Shown in pieces: positions 41,101-51,046 of a stretch of DNA of 64,000 nucleotides. Numbering within the stretch: the stretch's first letter is position 1; the number at the start of each line of letters is the position of its first letter. The notes under the pieces are model-generated. The model was not told where the DNA came from. It worked only from the letters and a program-made list of their open reading frames with translations, and searched no databases. The stretch comes from Cerrena zonata. Its lineage: Eukaryota > Basidiomycota > Agaricomycetes > Polyporales > Cerrenaceae. The stretch spans positions 62,001 through 126,000 of the forward strand of contig JASBNA010000089.1 of the NCBI GenBank assembly GCA_038087015.1, given 5' to 3'. The position numbers were made by a program, and so were the translations under genes.

Positions 41101-42304
41101 ATGGATGCTTTGACCGTGAATTGGCATGCTTTGAGAGAAGCATATGAGCCTTTGAGGGTTCCCATTCTAATTGGAACTCTTCTAGTAATAGTTGTCTCGT
41201 TATTTAAGGATGATAAAAGTAAGATTTTCACGAGTAAAGGACAGACTCTGGACAGGGAATGAAAAGAAAGACAGAATAGTTAAGCCGGTGATTAAACCAG
41301 TTCCAGATAGTTTTGATTGGAAAACTGCTGACCCATTAAAATCGTATCCTTTTAAAGAAGGACTTTACAGATTGACTATGGGTATTAAGAATTTAGACCC
41401 ACAAGATTATTTGTTAGTTGAACCAGTTCATGCCGAAAGACTTCAATTGAAACAGAAACTTATGTCCAATACCCATCCTGATTATCCTCAAGGAAAGGAC
41501 ATTAGAAAAGAAACGGTTTTTTATAAGCCAGAAGCGGAAATGGCAGTTAAAGAATACTATGATTTTGTTCTTGACTATATGTGCACCAAATACCCAAAGC
41601 TTTATGTTAAGATTGGTAATAACCAGGTATTGAATAAAACCATAGATGAGGTTATTCCTGCTCACACCGATGATAAAACTCCGGGTGAAGATTATGTTGT
41701 ACATTTATCCAAGGTGATTGATGAAGATTATATTATACTTCAAAAAGATCCAAGTCGTAGCGGAGAGAAAGATGGTGACGAATACTTTTTCAAAGCAGGT
41801 ATATTTACCTTTGCTGCAGGGTTTGCTCCTTCTGAAAGATTTGATACTCCATTGTCTTATATTCATCACCCAATACCTGGGTATGAAGATAAATTGAAAC
41901 CAACCATGAATCGTTTCTTTGATAAGCTTTTGCCTTTCAGGTTTGTCACCCGTTCCAATTTCTCTGTCCAAACTCATAACAAGTTTTATGTTGATGATTC
42001 TAATAAGGGCCATAATCTTTCCGCTGATTATGAACAAAAACCTTTGGATTATGACTCTTTAGATTTTGAAAAAGATGTTCACTATAGATCCGAAAGGCAA
42101 GTATTAACCAAATTGCCTAAATCAGGAGCAGTAGTTTTCACAATTAGAACATACTTAATCCCAATGGCTCAAATTAAAAAAGAACCAAAGGAAGTACGTG
42201 AACGTTTTATTGGTGCCATCAATGGTTTACAAGGTGACATTAGTGCTTACAAGAGGTCAAAAGAATGGGGCCCTCCTGTTATAAAATACTTATCAGATGA
42301 TTGA
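41101..42304 (+). CDS. DUF3445 (haem-dependent oxidative N-demethylase-like) membrane-anchored protein, one frameshift
   Basis: The ATG at 41101 opens a frame with one membrane helix (LRVPILIGTLLVIVVSLF) that stops at about 41262. The main frame runs from 41192 without an ATG at its head. Removing one G in GGG at 41256-41258 joins them into 400 residues. The main part matches DUF3445/PF11927: YPFKEGLYRLTMGIKNLDPQ, DEDYIILQKDPS, FTFAAGFAPSERFDTPLSYI, HHPIPGYEDKLKPTMNRFFD and RFVTRSNFSVQTH. The family is haem-binding in bacteria and poorly studied in fungi; the N-terminal anchor suggests an ER or other endomembrane location (inference). Confidence 0.82.
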
Positions 42305-42450
42305 TAAGCTTATCATAGAGCTTTTTCTATTTCTCGAAATCCTTTCAGCTCATTTTAATATCTTGCATAAATCTTATTTCTGTTAATAGTCATTGATTTC
42401 ACATTAAAATCATTATACATTATATTATATATATCCATAAAGGTAAGATC

Positions 42451-44523
42451 TTATAGTTTTTCCACCTCTTCCTTTATCTCCTCCCAAATGTCGATATTTT
42501 TTTTAGCCCAACTGATTAAAAATCCATTGTAGGTCAATAGTATTTCATAAATGACTTTTAATTCTTTCTGATGGAATTGCTTGAAGTTTTTATCAACCTC
42601 ATCAGTGATATAAGAAACATCTTCAAGCATAATCTTTTGACATTTCTCCAACAGGGTAATTTTATTTTGTAAATGTGCAATGCGTTGTCGCCTTGTTTGT
42701 TCAGGATTTTGATCAATGATCTCGGTTACATATTGAGTTATTTTCTTGAATTGATTCATTGATGGGAAGAATTTGAATTTACTTTTATTGGCTTGCTGTG
42801 TTTCAGTTTGGTTCAGAGCAGGTTCATTGTTGGTGCTTGAAAAATCAAATTTATGATCTGTCTGAATAGCATGAGAGTTTATGGCCCCATCGATACGTGC
42901 AGACTCTTGTTCTTGTTTCAATAATTCAAAAAGATCTTCTTTCCTTGTGTTTGATCTCTGAGTCTAAAAGCTTCTGCTGACGAATTTTTCTTCTTGTATA
43001 ACTATTTATGAATGTCAAAATATCCGAATATTTTACTGCCTCACCTAGAGGTTCTGAGAACTTAGTTTCCAAATCCCCAATCAATGAGTTAATCGTTATG
43101 TAGGATCGATCAAAAACTTGTCCGATTTTTTCGAAAACCATATTTAATTTAGTATTTTCTCTATCGTCAACTGAAGAATCATTAGAAAGTTTAATTTTGC
43201 TAGTTCTTGTAATTGGCAGGTCGGAAAGAATAAGTGAAAAAGAGTTGAATGCAGTACCCAATTCGGTATAGTCATTGGCTAAGCCGATGAAATTATCCAT
43301 TATTTTTTTATTGATATCATCTAAGCGAGAAGTTGCAATTATATATTCATCACCGACCGAATAATTCGACTTGTTATTTGAATCTCCACCTCCATTTGCA
43401 TCAACAGCGACTGTATTTGTTGGCGATGTCTGTCTCGAGAGTTCATTAGGTGATTCTTCTTGATCATTATTTTGTTGTGACTGTTTACCTAGTAACTTAT
43501 TAGTCTTTTTCGTAATCTTCTTCTTATTATCTTTAAAAACGGTATATTTATAGAATGGTTGCTGACCGGTAGAGGAAGATTTTCATAGAGAGGATCAGTT
43601 TTAAGCCCATTTTCGGGGTTCAGTAAGTAGATGGATTTAGGTAATTGACTCGTAATAAGGGTGATTTCATCAGACCAGTTTGCATTTGGATCTAAAAATT
43701 TTGCAAAAAATTCCAAGTTACGAATTTGCGGAATACTTAGACAATTGTTAAGAAAATTGGATAATAAACGTTTGCGGTGTTCAATCAACTTATTCTTATT
43801 GAGATGAGTAGAGTTTATATAAGAGTAATTAGATGGCGAGCCACCTACTCCATTACTTGCAACGTTGCCATTTGCAGAGCTTCCTCCTGTACCATTAGCA
43901 ACCCCTCCAGTAGATTGCAGAATATTTTGAGAGACTAGACCATTTAAAACACCAAAACCAAGAAAGTTTTTAGGAGGAATTGGAGGTACAATCACCAAGG
44001 GAAAAACTTTGGTAAGAACATCTCTCAAACTTTCGAAATCACTATAACGCCTCCTGGTTTGAATTTCATCACTTGCATCATCTCCATTGAGTAGTTTGAT
44101 GGTATACACGATATATTTCTTCAGAGAATTCAGCATTCCTTCATTAGAGTTGCCAGCTTCGGTTATTTGAATCTTAGGATTGCTCCCTGGCCTCAAGAGC
44201 TTGGTAACCCGACTTTCGTAGTTAATATAGATCGTATTAAAGGTATCCTTATTTGGACTCGAATTAACTTCTGCTTGGTTGTTAGAAGACGAATTGTAAA
44301 GCAAGAGCGATGCATCGTCTTCAAACTTATCTCCGCCCTGTAATTCACCACCTTCCCTCTTCGTATGCCCATTACTACCTGCCTGCCGACCCAGGGAGTT
44401 TCGGTGATCACTCATCAAACTTGCAAGCCCCTGAGTATTGGAGAATGGATTGTTATCTTCTTCGTCATCAAATACCGATCCTGCTGGCTGCGTTGCTGCC
44501 GCTTGCGAAGGATCTGGTGCCAT
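42451..44523 (-). CDS. SNX41: Snx41: PX-BAR sorting nexin, two frameshifts
   Basis: Endosome-to-Golgi retrieval nexin that pairs with Snx4. Three frames join into 690 residues by restoring one A at the complement of 43532-43534 and removing one near 42934-42943. The start is the ATG at 44523. The N-terminus has DEEDNNPF as in Snx41. A PX domain follows ([41 protein letters not shown]) with a long Gly/Asn/Ser insertion ([18 protein letters not shown]) inside it, then [20 protein letters not shown]. The BAR-like helices ([39 protein letters not shown]) form the C-terminal half. Atg20 is the alternative but is usually larger and starts differently. Confidence 0.85.
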
Positions 44524-44831
44524 TGTCTTTGAATCTGGTTTATTACTATACTAGCCCTCAATTGAAGCTGTTGAACTAGTCAATCTCTTCTTTATCTGGG
44601 GTTAGTCGATAAGAGTAACACCTTTTTTTGGTGAGGAAGCTTTGCCGCCAGGGGATTAAGCATTAAGAATTGTGGGTGTACGGAGGCATCATTGAGGGCA
44701 TTCTTTGCAAAGGTACACGACCACCGAAAAGAAGACGAAAAAAAGCTCCAGAGGATGAAGAGATTGAAATTTATAAACAACTGAATTGAAAAACCGGTTT
44801 GTTATATCCAATCTAGAGAAACGAAGCAGAT
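44524..44831. other. divergent promoter SNX41/NUP84
   Basis: 308 bp between two ATGs. No motif cluster or RNA gene was noticed. Confidence 0.6.
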
Positions 44832-47339
44832 ATGGAGGACGCGTTGATGAAAGTGGTTGACGCAGATGACAGGCGTGGGACTTCAAGCGAGGCAACTGGC
44901 GGTGCTGAGGTGCAATTCGCCCAAGTGCTTGAGAACTTCCAGGCTGGAAACAAGGATGATCCATTCGTTTTGATCCAAGAATTCAAATCCATTAGTGCTC
45001 AGAAGGCTTTGCAAGTGGCCAGCCAAATGGGCGAAGCCCCTGATCTTGAAACCCGGTTGGAGTTTGAAAACTGGGATCTTGAAACTAGATTGTGGAACTT
45101 GGTAGAAACCTTATACTCATATAGATTATCCAAGGAAAGCCAGGAAGAACCAATTCCTGAATACAAGTTTTCGTCATTCCATGTTAAGCGTGAAAACTGG
45201 CTTAGGCAAAACCCAAAGATCAAAGAACTTTCTTTAATTATCTATTGGCTCCAAGAGAACTCTAAGACTATAAGTATTTCTGATGAAAAAGTTGAAACTA
45301 ATGGGAAATGGCAAAACACCAGAATCAAAATTAGTAACAATGACTTATCTGCATTGACCGGTAAAGATGATCAAACCTTGATTGATAATTTAGACTCTGA
45401 TGCCCCTTTAAGGTCAGATAAAGATATTGATCCTCAAGATGACTCGGTTGATTCCAAGAACTTTTCACTCATTTATAAATTGGTAATTGCGAATAGAATA
45501 GAAGAAGCCATTGATTTGGCAAACAGTACTGGGAATTTCACTCTCGCTTTAATCTTGCTTGGTGCCAAACAAGATTATATCGATCCAATAGTTGATAAAG
45601 AAACATTACTTAATAAAGAAAGTGATATGCTTGTTGATGTAAGTGGATTGGAAAATAGTGAGGAAGTAGCATCGGGATTGAAACATAAATTATTGTGGAT
45701 TAAAACTGTTTATAAGCTTTCTCAACTGCCTAATCTTAACCCCTATGAAAAATTGATTTATAAATTTTTAAGTGGTAATGATATTAGTAAGAATTTAAAA
45801 GCTGCATCTTTGAATTGGGAAGAGCATCTTTTACTATATTTGAATCAGTTGTTTATGCATAATTTACAAACTTTCATTACTTCTCGTTTATCACCTCAAG
45901 AACAAGAACAAGAAAATCTTGCATTCCCAGTAATCAACCCTCAATTCAATACTATCAACGGTATATTGAACTCATTACTGCTGGCTGATAATGAAATCTC
46001 CGAACAAAGTACTCATCCAATTAGAATAATACTAGGTAGTTTAATGATTGACCAAGTTCCTCAATTCTTATCTAATTCGGTCAAATCGATTACTAAATCT
46101 CCAGATGCTTTAATTAATCAATTTCTTTCAAGAATTATTATTCATTTAGCAATCTTTTTATTATACGTCGATAACACTGTTTTGTTGGCTGGGAAAACAA
46201 TCACTAAATTGATTACTTTTTATATTTCCAAATTGCAAAGTGGTGGTTATAATTCTCAAATTCCAATATATTTATCCTTCATTCCAGATGAAAAAGATGC
46301 TAGAGAGTGTTATTCATTATTTCTTTCAACTATTGTTGATCCAGAAGAAAGAGCTAAACAAATACGCTTGGTTAAAAGATTAGCCAATTTAATAATAATC
46401 ATAACACAATCACGGATGAATCTTCAGGCAACTACCACTAGCACAGAAGATTTTGTCGAAAATGAAGATAAGATGGTGAATGTTTTCAGAAGAACCGTTG
46501 AGCGTGTAATGAATGAAACAGAAAAATATTATACCCCAACGAATCAAATTTCAATTGATTCATATGGATCAGATGAATCCGAAATTAATTCAATCGATCT
46601 TAAGGTCTTCAATGCTGTTGAATGGTTCTACGGTAGTAACATGTATGAAGATGCTATATTGTCTTCCTTGGTTGTTATTCGTAGATTTTTATTGACAGGT
46701 AGATTATCAAGTTTGAAACACTTTGCCCGCGGTAAAGATTTCAAGGCATTAATTAAAAGTTATGATGCTGATTTCTACACTAAATCTTTAGGCAGTAATG
46801 ATTTTGTCTCATCTATTACCGATGAAAGTAAAGAAGAATTACTACAATACTCATCTTTGGTGGAAGGATTACAATTTTTGGATGATTGGACTTCATTTTT
46901 AACAAACAATAAAATTAATGGATCTTCTCAAAGATTATTCTGGCAATCGCCAGATATTGAAAAGTCAATTGAAAAAGTGACTAGTAAAATTAATGGTTTA
47001 ATCATTCAATGGTTTAAAGATTTAATTCAATCAACAAACTTGGATGAAAAGGAAAAATCGATATTTGATGAAATCAGATCAATATACGTTCCTTATTTGA
47101 TAATGGAATTGATCAAGATATACGAAGTTGCTAGATATAGAGACTGGAAATACATTAAGAAAGCATTTAAATTAATAAGTGACGTTGCTAATGAAGAAGA
47201 AAATGACTATTTGAAATGCTTCCTTCGTTGTGGTAGATTAAATGAATTCGTTAAGAGATCGGGAGAACTAGCAGTAGTGGCGAGTGAACGAGGTATTAAT
47301 GGGATTTTCCCAAAGTCAAATCAAAAGCTCGAAATCTAA
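44832..47339 (+). CDS. NUP84: Nup84: nuclear pore Y-complex subunit (Nup107 family)
   Basis: 835 residues of alpha-solenoid. The N-terminal family block EFENWDLETRLWNLVETLYS is diagnostic of Nup84/Nup107, followed by RENWLRQNPKIKELSLIIYW and further helical repeats to a charged C-terminus. It is a scaffold of the Y-shaped Nup84 complex. The frame is clean. Two adjacent CTG codons at about 45979-45984 lie in a variable helix. Confidence 0.9.
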   Translation: MEDALMKVVDADDRRGTSSEATGGAEVQFAQVLENFQAGNKDDPFVLIQEFKSISAQKALQVASQMGEAPDLETRLEFENWDLETRLWNLVETLYSYRLSKESQEEPIPEYKFSSFHVKRENWLRQNPKIKELSLIIYWLQENSKTISISDEKVETNGKWQNTRIKISNNDLSALTGKDDQTLIDNLDSDAPLRSDKDIDPQDDSVDSKNFSLIYKLVIANRIEEAIDLANSTGNFTLALILLGAKQDYIDPIVDKETLLNKESDMLVDVSGLENSEEVASGLKHKLLWIKTVYKLSQLPNLNPYEKLIYKFLSGNDISKNLKAASLNWEEHLLLYLNQLFMHNLQTFITSRLSPQEQEQENLAFPVINPQFNTINGILNSLLLADNEISEQSTHPIRIILGSLMIDQVPQFLSNSVKSITKSPDALINQFLSRIIIHLAIFLLYVDNTVLLAGKTITKLITFYISKLQSGGYNSQIPIYLSFIPDEKDARECYSLFLSTIVDPEERAKQIRLVKRLANLIIIITQSRMNLQATTTSTEDFVENEDKMVNVFRRTVERVMNETEKYYTPTNQISIDSYGSDESEINSIDLKVFNAVEWFYGSNMYEDAILSSLVVIRRFLLTGRLSSLKHFARGKDFKALIKSYDADFYTKSLGSNDFVSSITDESKEELLQYSSLVEGLQFLDDWTSFLTNNKINGSSQRLFWQSPDIEKSIEKVTSKINGLIIQWFKDLIQSTNLDEKEKSIFDEIRSIYVPYLIMELIKIYEVARYRDWKYIKKAFKLISDVANEEENDYLKCFLRCGRLNEFVKRSGELAVVASERGINGIFPKSNQKLEI

Positions 47340-47452
47340 TCATTGAGTGTGTGTGTACTAAAGATTGTAATATATAGATTCTACATTAATAGAATTCGAT
47401 AAAAAAAAAATTAACATTTCATTTTACTTTACTTATACAAGATTTGATTTTT

Positions 47453-48736
47453 TTAATTCAAAGTGGAAGCTTTTTCATACAATAAATCAACCACATTGGA
47501 CAAATTTTTGACCAAATCCAATGAAGCTTCATAAGAAGCATCTTTTCTTGGTTCATCATAAATGATTAACCATCCATTACCTTGATCTAAAACCCCGTAG
47601 AAAACTTTATCTAAAATCATTTGCGATAATTTACCTTCAACTTGTTGTAAATTCAAACCAATACTTTTAGAGATATGAGATAATTCGACAACTGAGTAAG
47701 ATTCAATAATTTTTAACAAGTTTTGTTCCAATAAATTATCGTATAATGCATTGAAATGAGTTTTAATGATAGGATCAGATTTTAATTCAGAAGAGAAAGT
47801 AATTAATGAGTTTTCAAATTCTTTCAAAGATCTATTGGCATACGCGGTAGCTGTTGATTTCATGGCATCGATATCCTTAGATTGATATTTAAGAACATTT
47901 TTACTATTCAATATAGAATTAACATCATCAATTAAATTCAACATAATTTTGGTTAATAACATGTATTTCAAAACAACGATTGCACGAGAATCTTCTTGCA
48001 TATTATAACCTTCGAAAGATTCAAAGAAATAAGAAAAGGCAGTTTTATAATCTTTATCTTCGGCATTCAAAATACCACTTTGACAATCTAATTCAGCTTG
48101 TAACAATGTAGGACAGTAGATCGAGTTGGCAGATGTTCTTGCACTAGTCAATGAAGCTCTTGATTTTGGGATGTTTCTTAATGCATGATAAATTTTAGAT
48201 TCTAATAATTGAACTTCAACTAATGAAGATTTATCATCTAATTTTTTATATTCTCTTAATAGATCAGTTATTAATTTTAATGCTTCTTGATACAATCCTT
48301 TCTCATATAATGAAGAAGATAATTTCAATTGCAAATATTGTCTCAAAAAGGATAATTTACTAGCAACTGCCCATTCGATACTTTCTTTAATAGCTTGGAT
48401 TTGCAAATCAACAACATTAGGAATGGTATCGAAATCTTCAATGAGTGTTCTGACAATCTTAGCAGTTTTCAGTTTGGCAAAATTACCTAAAACACTTCTG
48501 GAATCAGTAATTAATTGAGCCAAATCTTGTGGTTGGCCTTCTCCTTGATAAATCTTACCCAACTCTATAATGGCAGCCTCTTGTTCTTGTAAGAGTTTAT
48601 TGTTTGATTTAGTATCATCTTGATCTTCCGAAGGCCTGGTGGCAATTATAGACTTATACTTGGTCTCAGCAACTTGGAAATTGCCTTTAGAGCTAGCTAC
48701 TCTAGCTTCTTCCAAAATTGGTGATGGTTCGGACAT
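47453..48736 (-). CDS. RPN6: Rpn6: 26S proteasome lid subunit
   Basis: 427 residues starting MSEPSPILEEARVASSKGNF; the frame is open upstream to a GTG at 48751, but the ATG at 48736 fits the family. TPR-like helices (ESKIYHALRNIPKSRASLTS; AELDCQSGILNAEDKDYKTA) are followed by a PCI domain (VELSHISKSIGLNLQQVEGKL, MILDKVFYGVLDQGNGWLII). Rpn6 clamps lid and core particle. The upstream region has a GAAGGCAAA element. Confidence 0.94.
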   Translation of the reverse strand: MSEPSPILEEARVASSKGNFQVAETKYKSIIATRPSEDQDDTKSNNKLLQEQEAAIIELGKIYQGEGQPQDLAQLITDSRSVLGNFAKLKTAKIVRTLIEDFDTIPNVVDLQIQAIKESIEWAVASKLSFLRQYLQLKLSSSLYEKGLYQEALKLITDLLREYKKLDDKSSLVEVQLLESKIYHALRNIPKSRASLTSARTSANSIYCPTLLQAELDCQSGILNAEDKDYKTAFSYFFESFEGYNMQEDSRAIVVLKYMLLTKIMLNLIDDVNSILNSKNVLKYQSKDIDAMKSTATAYANRSLKEFENSLITFSSELKSDPIIKTHFNALYDNLLEQNLLKIIESYSVVELSHISKSIGLNLQQVEGKLSQMILDKVFYGVLDQGNGWLIIYDEPRKDASYEASLDLVKNLSNVVDLLYEKASTLN

Positions 48737-49059
48737 TTTGGTCTTTTTCACTTACAAACTCTTCTTGTTCAGTAGAAATATAAAGGGGGAAACTTCAATT
48801 TATCAACCAGAACTACCAATTGATCTTCAAGGTTAAGTATTCACTTCAAATTGAATGATTTCTTCGAATAACTTGCAAAGTAAGTGACATGGAGTTTGAC
48901 TATCGTTGATTTTCCATTTGCCTTCAGAGGAAAAGAGCGAGACTTGAGGTTTCGGTTAAAACACGACATTTTTTTGTTTTGAAAAAAAAAAAAATGAATG
49001 TTTCTTGAAGTTTAAAGTCTATCAGAACCAACGATATCAAAGCAAATATCAACTGTTCA
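48737..49059. other. divergent promoter RPN6/OMS1
   Basis: 323 bp; contains the Rpn4-like element at 48917-48925 and an A13 tract at 48982-48994. No other gene seen. Confidence 0.65.
48917..48925 (-). promoter_or_regulatory. candidate Rpn4 element (GAAGGCAAA)
   Basis: TTTGCCTTC on plus, 181 bp upstream of the RPN6 ATG in the RPN6 orientation. GAAGGCAAA(A) is the proteasome-gene element described for Candida, differing from the S. cerevisiae PACE GGTGGCAAA in its first bases. Function here is inference. Confidence 0.6.
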
Positions 49060-50511
49060 ATGTTAGCAAGAAGTCTTATAAGACTGGGTGCCCATGCCTC
49101 GAGGCTGGGTGTATTCGGTGTAGGCTCGGTGGGACTTGGCATGGGAAGAACAAGGATTCCGATGGTGAAGAGCATCTCTAGGAACAGTCCGATAATATCT
49201 ATGATTAGATTATATTCCCGAGACCCTTTTCCTATTAATCATAGAGAAGCCCAGGAGAAGAAGGAGATGGAAAACATGCCGAAATGGCGTCAATGGGCCT
49301 TCTATGTTCAAACCAAGGAATTCAAAAAGGGAATGACTGTTTATTACATTGGTGGGATGATTGCATTATTTGTTACCTTTTATTTTTATATGAGAGACAG
49401 ATATTATGAGGATAAACAGATTCGTTTCATTAAGAAGAAGTATAGAGAAGATCCAGATTCCTTATCAGAATATGAATATTTGAAGTTGAAAGCTTTAAGT
49501 GGAGAGAGAATGAGACCAAGAGAAGAAAAGAAGTTTAAGTATTATCAAGCAATGAGAAAGGAGTTTAGAAGAAAGCACTTTTTTGATCAAGAAGCTGTCT
49601 TTGAGCCAATCCCAGAAGAATTAGAAGAGTGGTATGATAAGCAGTATAAATTCAACAGCAAGGCCAAAGTACCTGATTTGGAAAACAAACGTGATGAGAT
49701 TAAACAACCTTTGATCGAAGAACTTGATAAGGCAGAAGCCAATGCTGAACCAGAAGAATATACCAATGCCACTAATCCAAAGATTGTTTCTGCTGAAGAT
49801 ACTACTGATTTTTTTGATGATATTGCTGAAGAATATGATGATGAAATCAAATGGGAAGAAAGAGGTATTCTTATGGGGGGTCGTCGTAAATGGTTAATGA
49901 AACAACTTCGTGGTGATGTATTAGAAGTTGCATGTGGGACCGGTAGAAATTTACCATATTTAAAACCACAAGAAGTTGATTCAATTACCTTTTTAGATTC
50001 GTCTAAAAAAATGGTTGAAATAACCCAACAAAAATTTAGAAAAGAATATCCAAAATATGCTAAAGCAGCTTTTGTTGTTGGTAAAGCAGAAGAATTGGTT
50101 GATTTGGCTAGTAAAAGTGAATATCCTGTGAAGTATGATACTATTATCGAATCCTTTGGATTATGTGCTCACGAAGATCCGGTAAAGGCATTACAAAATA
50201 TGGAAAAATTATTAAAACCAAATGGTAGAATTGTTTTATTAGAACATGGTAGAGGTACTTGGGATTTCATTAATAATCATTTAGATTTCCGTGCTGAAAA
50301 AAGAATGAAAACTTGGAAATGTAGACATAATTTAGATATCGGTGAAATCATTGATGATTCTGGTTTAGATATCACTTATGAAAAGAGAGCCATTTTCGGA
50401 TCTATTTGGATGTTGGTTTGTAAAAGACCTGAAGATCCAATGGCTTTGGAAGAAAAACCATTTGTTAATAAATTATTTGGTTCTGATATTACCACAGTTA
50501 AAAAGAACTAA
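49060..50511 (+). CDS. OMS1: Oms1: mitochondrial inner-membrane methyltransferase-like protein
   Basis: 483 residues. A mitochondrial presequence (MLARSLIRLGAHASRLG), one membrane helix (TVYYIGGMIALFVTFYFYM) and a charged linker precede a class I SAM-dependent methyltransferase domain. This shows LRGDVLEVACGTGRNLPYL (motif I), ITFLDSSKKM (acidic residue), TIIESFGLCAHEDP and NGRIVLLEHGRGTWDF. Oms1 suppresses oxa1 defects and has been linked to mitochondrial RNA/COX1 stability; the substrate is unknown. The frame is clean. Confidence 0.9.
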   Translation: MLARSLIRLGAHASRLGVFGVGSVGLGMGRTRIPMVKSISRNSPIISMIRLYSRDPFPINHREAQEKKEMENMPKWRQWAFYVQTKEFKKGMTVYYIGGMIALFVTFYFYMRDRYYEDKQIRFIKKKYREDPDSLSEYEYLKLKALSGERMRPREEKKFKYYQAMRKEFRRKHFFDQEAVFEPIPEELEEWYDKQYKFNSKAKVPDLENKRDEIKQPLIEELDKAEANAEPEEYTNATNPKIVSAEDTTDFFDDIAEEYDDEIKWEERGILMGGRRKWLMKQLRGDVLEVACGTGRNLPYLKPQEVDSITFLDSSKKMVEITQQKFRKEYPKYAKAAFVVGKAEELVDLASKSEYPVKYDTIIESFGLCAHEDPVKALQNMEKLLKPNGRIVLLEHGRGTWDFINNHLDFRAEKRMKTWKCRHNLDIGEIIDDSGLDITYEKRAIFGSIWMLVCKRPEDPMALEEKPFVNKLFGSDITTVKKN

Positions 50512-50563
50512 TATTCTTGTATATATACATATATATGTTAATAATCATGTAAATATCTTTAAA

Positions 50564-50932
50564 TCACAAGTAGACTCCTTCATCTTCTTTCGATATTGGT
50601 TTCTCTTCGTTGATCAAACCTCTTTTAGTCAACTCAATGTTCAAAGTATGAATACGTTCACGTTGATTTGAAATGACTGGCATGTTTTCCTCAATTGATT
50701 CTTGAAACAATGTCAAGTCCCCTTTCAAGTCATCTAGCTTCCCCTGATTGGTTTCCTTTTTCAAATTTTCCTTAACAGTGCTGATTTCTTGTTCAAGTAT
50801 CAAATTAGTCTCTTCAAGTTTTGAAATCGAATTTTCTAATTGCACCTTTAGCGAAAACAAATTAGAATCACCCAAATCCGCTATGGCTTCTTTGAAATCA
50901 TTTATATCTATTGGTTTGGATGAACTTGACAT
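50564..50932 (-). CDS. TMA17: Tma17/Adc17: proteasome base assembly chaperone
   Basis: 122 residues from the ATG at 50932 (MSSSSKPIDINDFKEAIADL); the open frame continues upstream into the MRF1 5' region but has no conserved content there. The pattern PIxIxxFKxAI, LENSISKLEETN and DLTLFQESIEEN matches S. cerevisiae Tma17, a stress-induced chaperone for Rpt6-Rpt3 assembly. Mostly coiled coil, so homology rests on a few motifs. It lies 2 kb from RPN6. Confidence 0.78.
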   Translation of the reverse strand: MSSSSKPIDINDFKEAIADLGDSNLFSLKVQLENSISKLEETNLILEQEISTVKENLKKETNQGKLDDLKGDLTLFQESIEENMPVISNQRERIHTLNIELTKRGLINEEKPISKEDEGVYL

Positions 50933-51046
50933 ACTTGTTGGGGAATAAGTGGAATATTGAAGTAAGTCTAAAATTTTTTTTCTTCTCAAAAAAACCATTT
51001 CACATTGAAAATTTTCAATTAAATCGACTTGATTGCAGCATACGCC

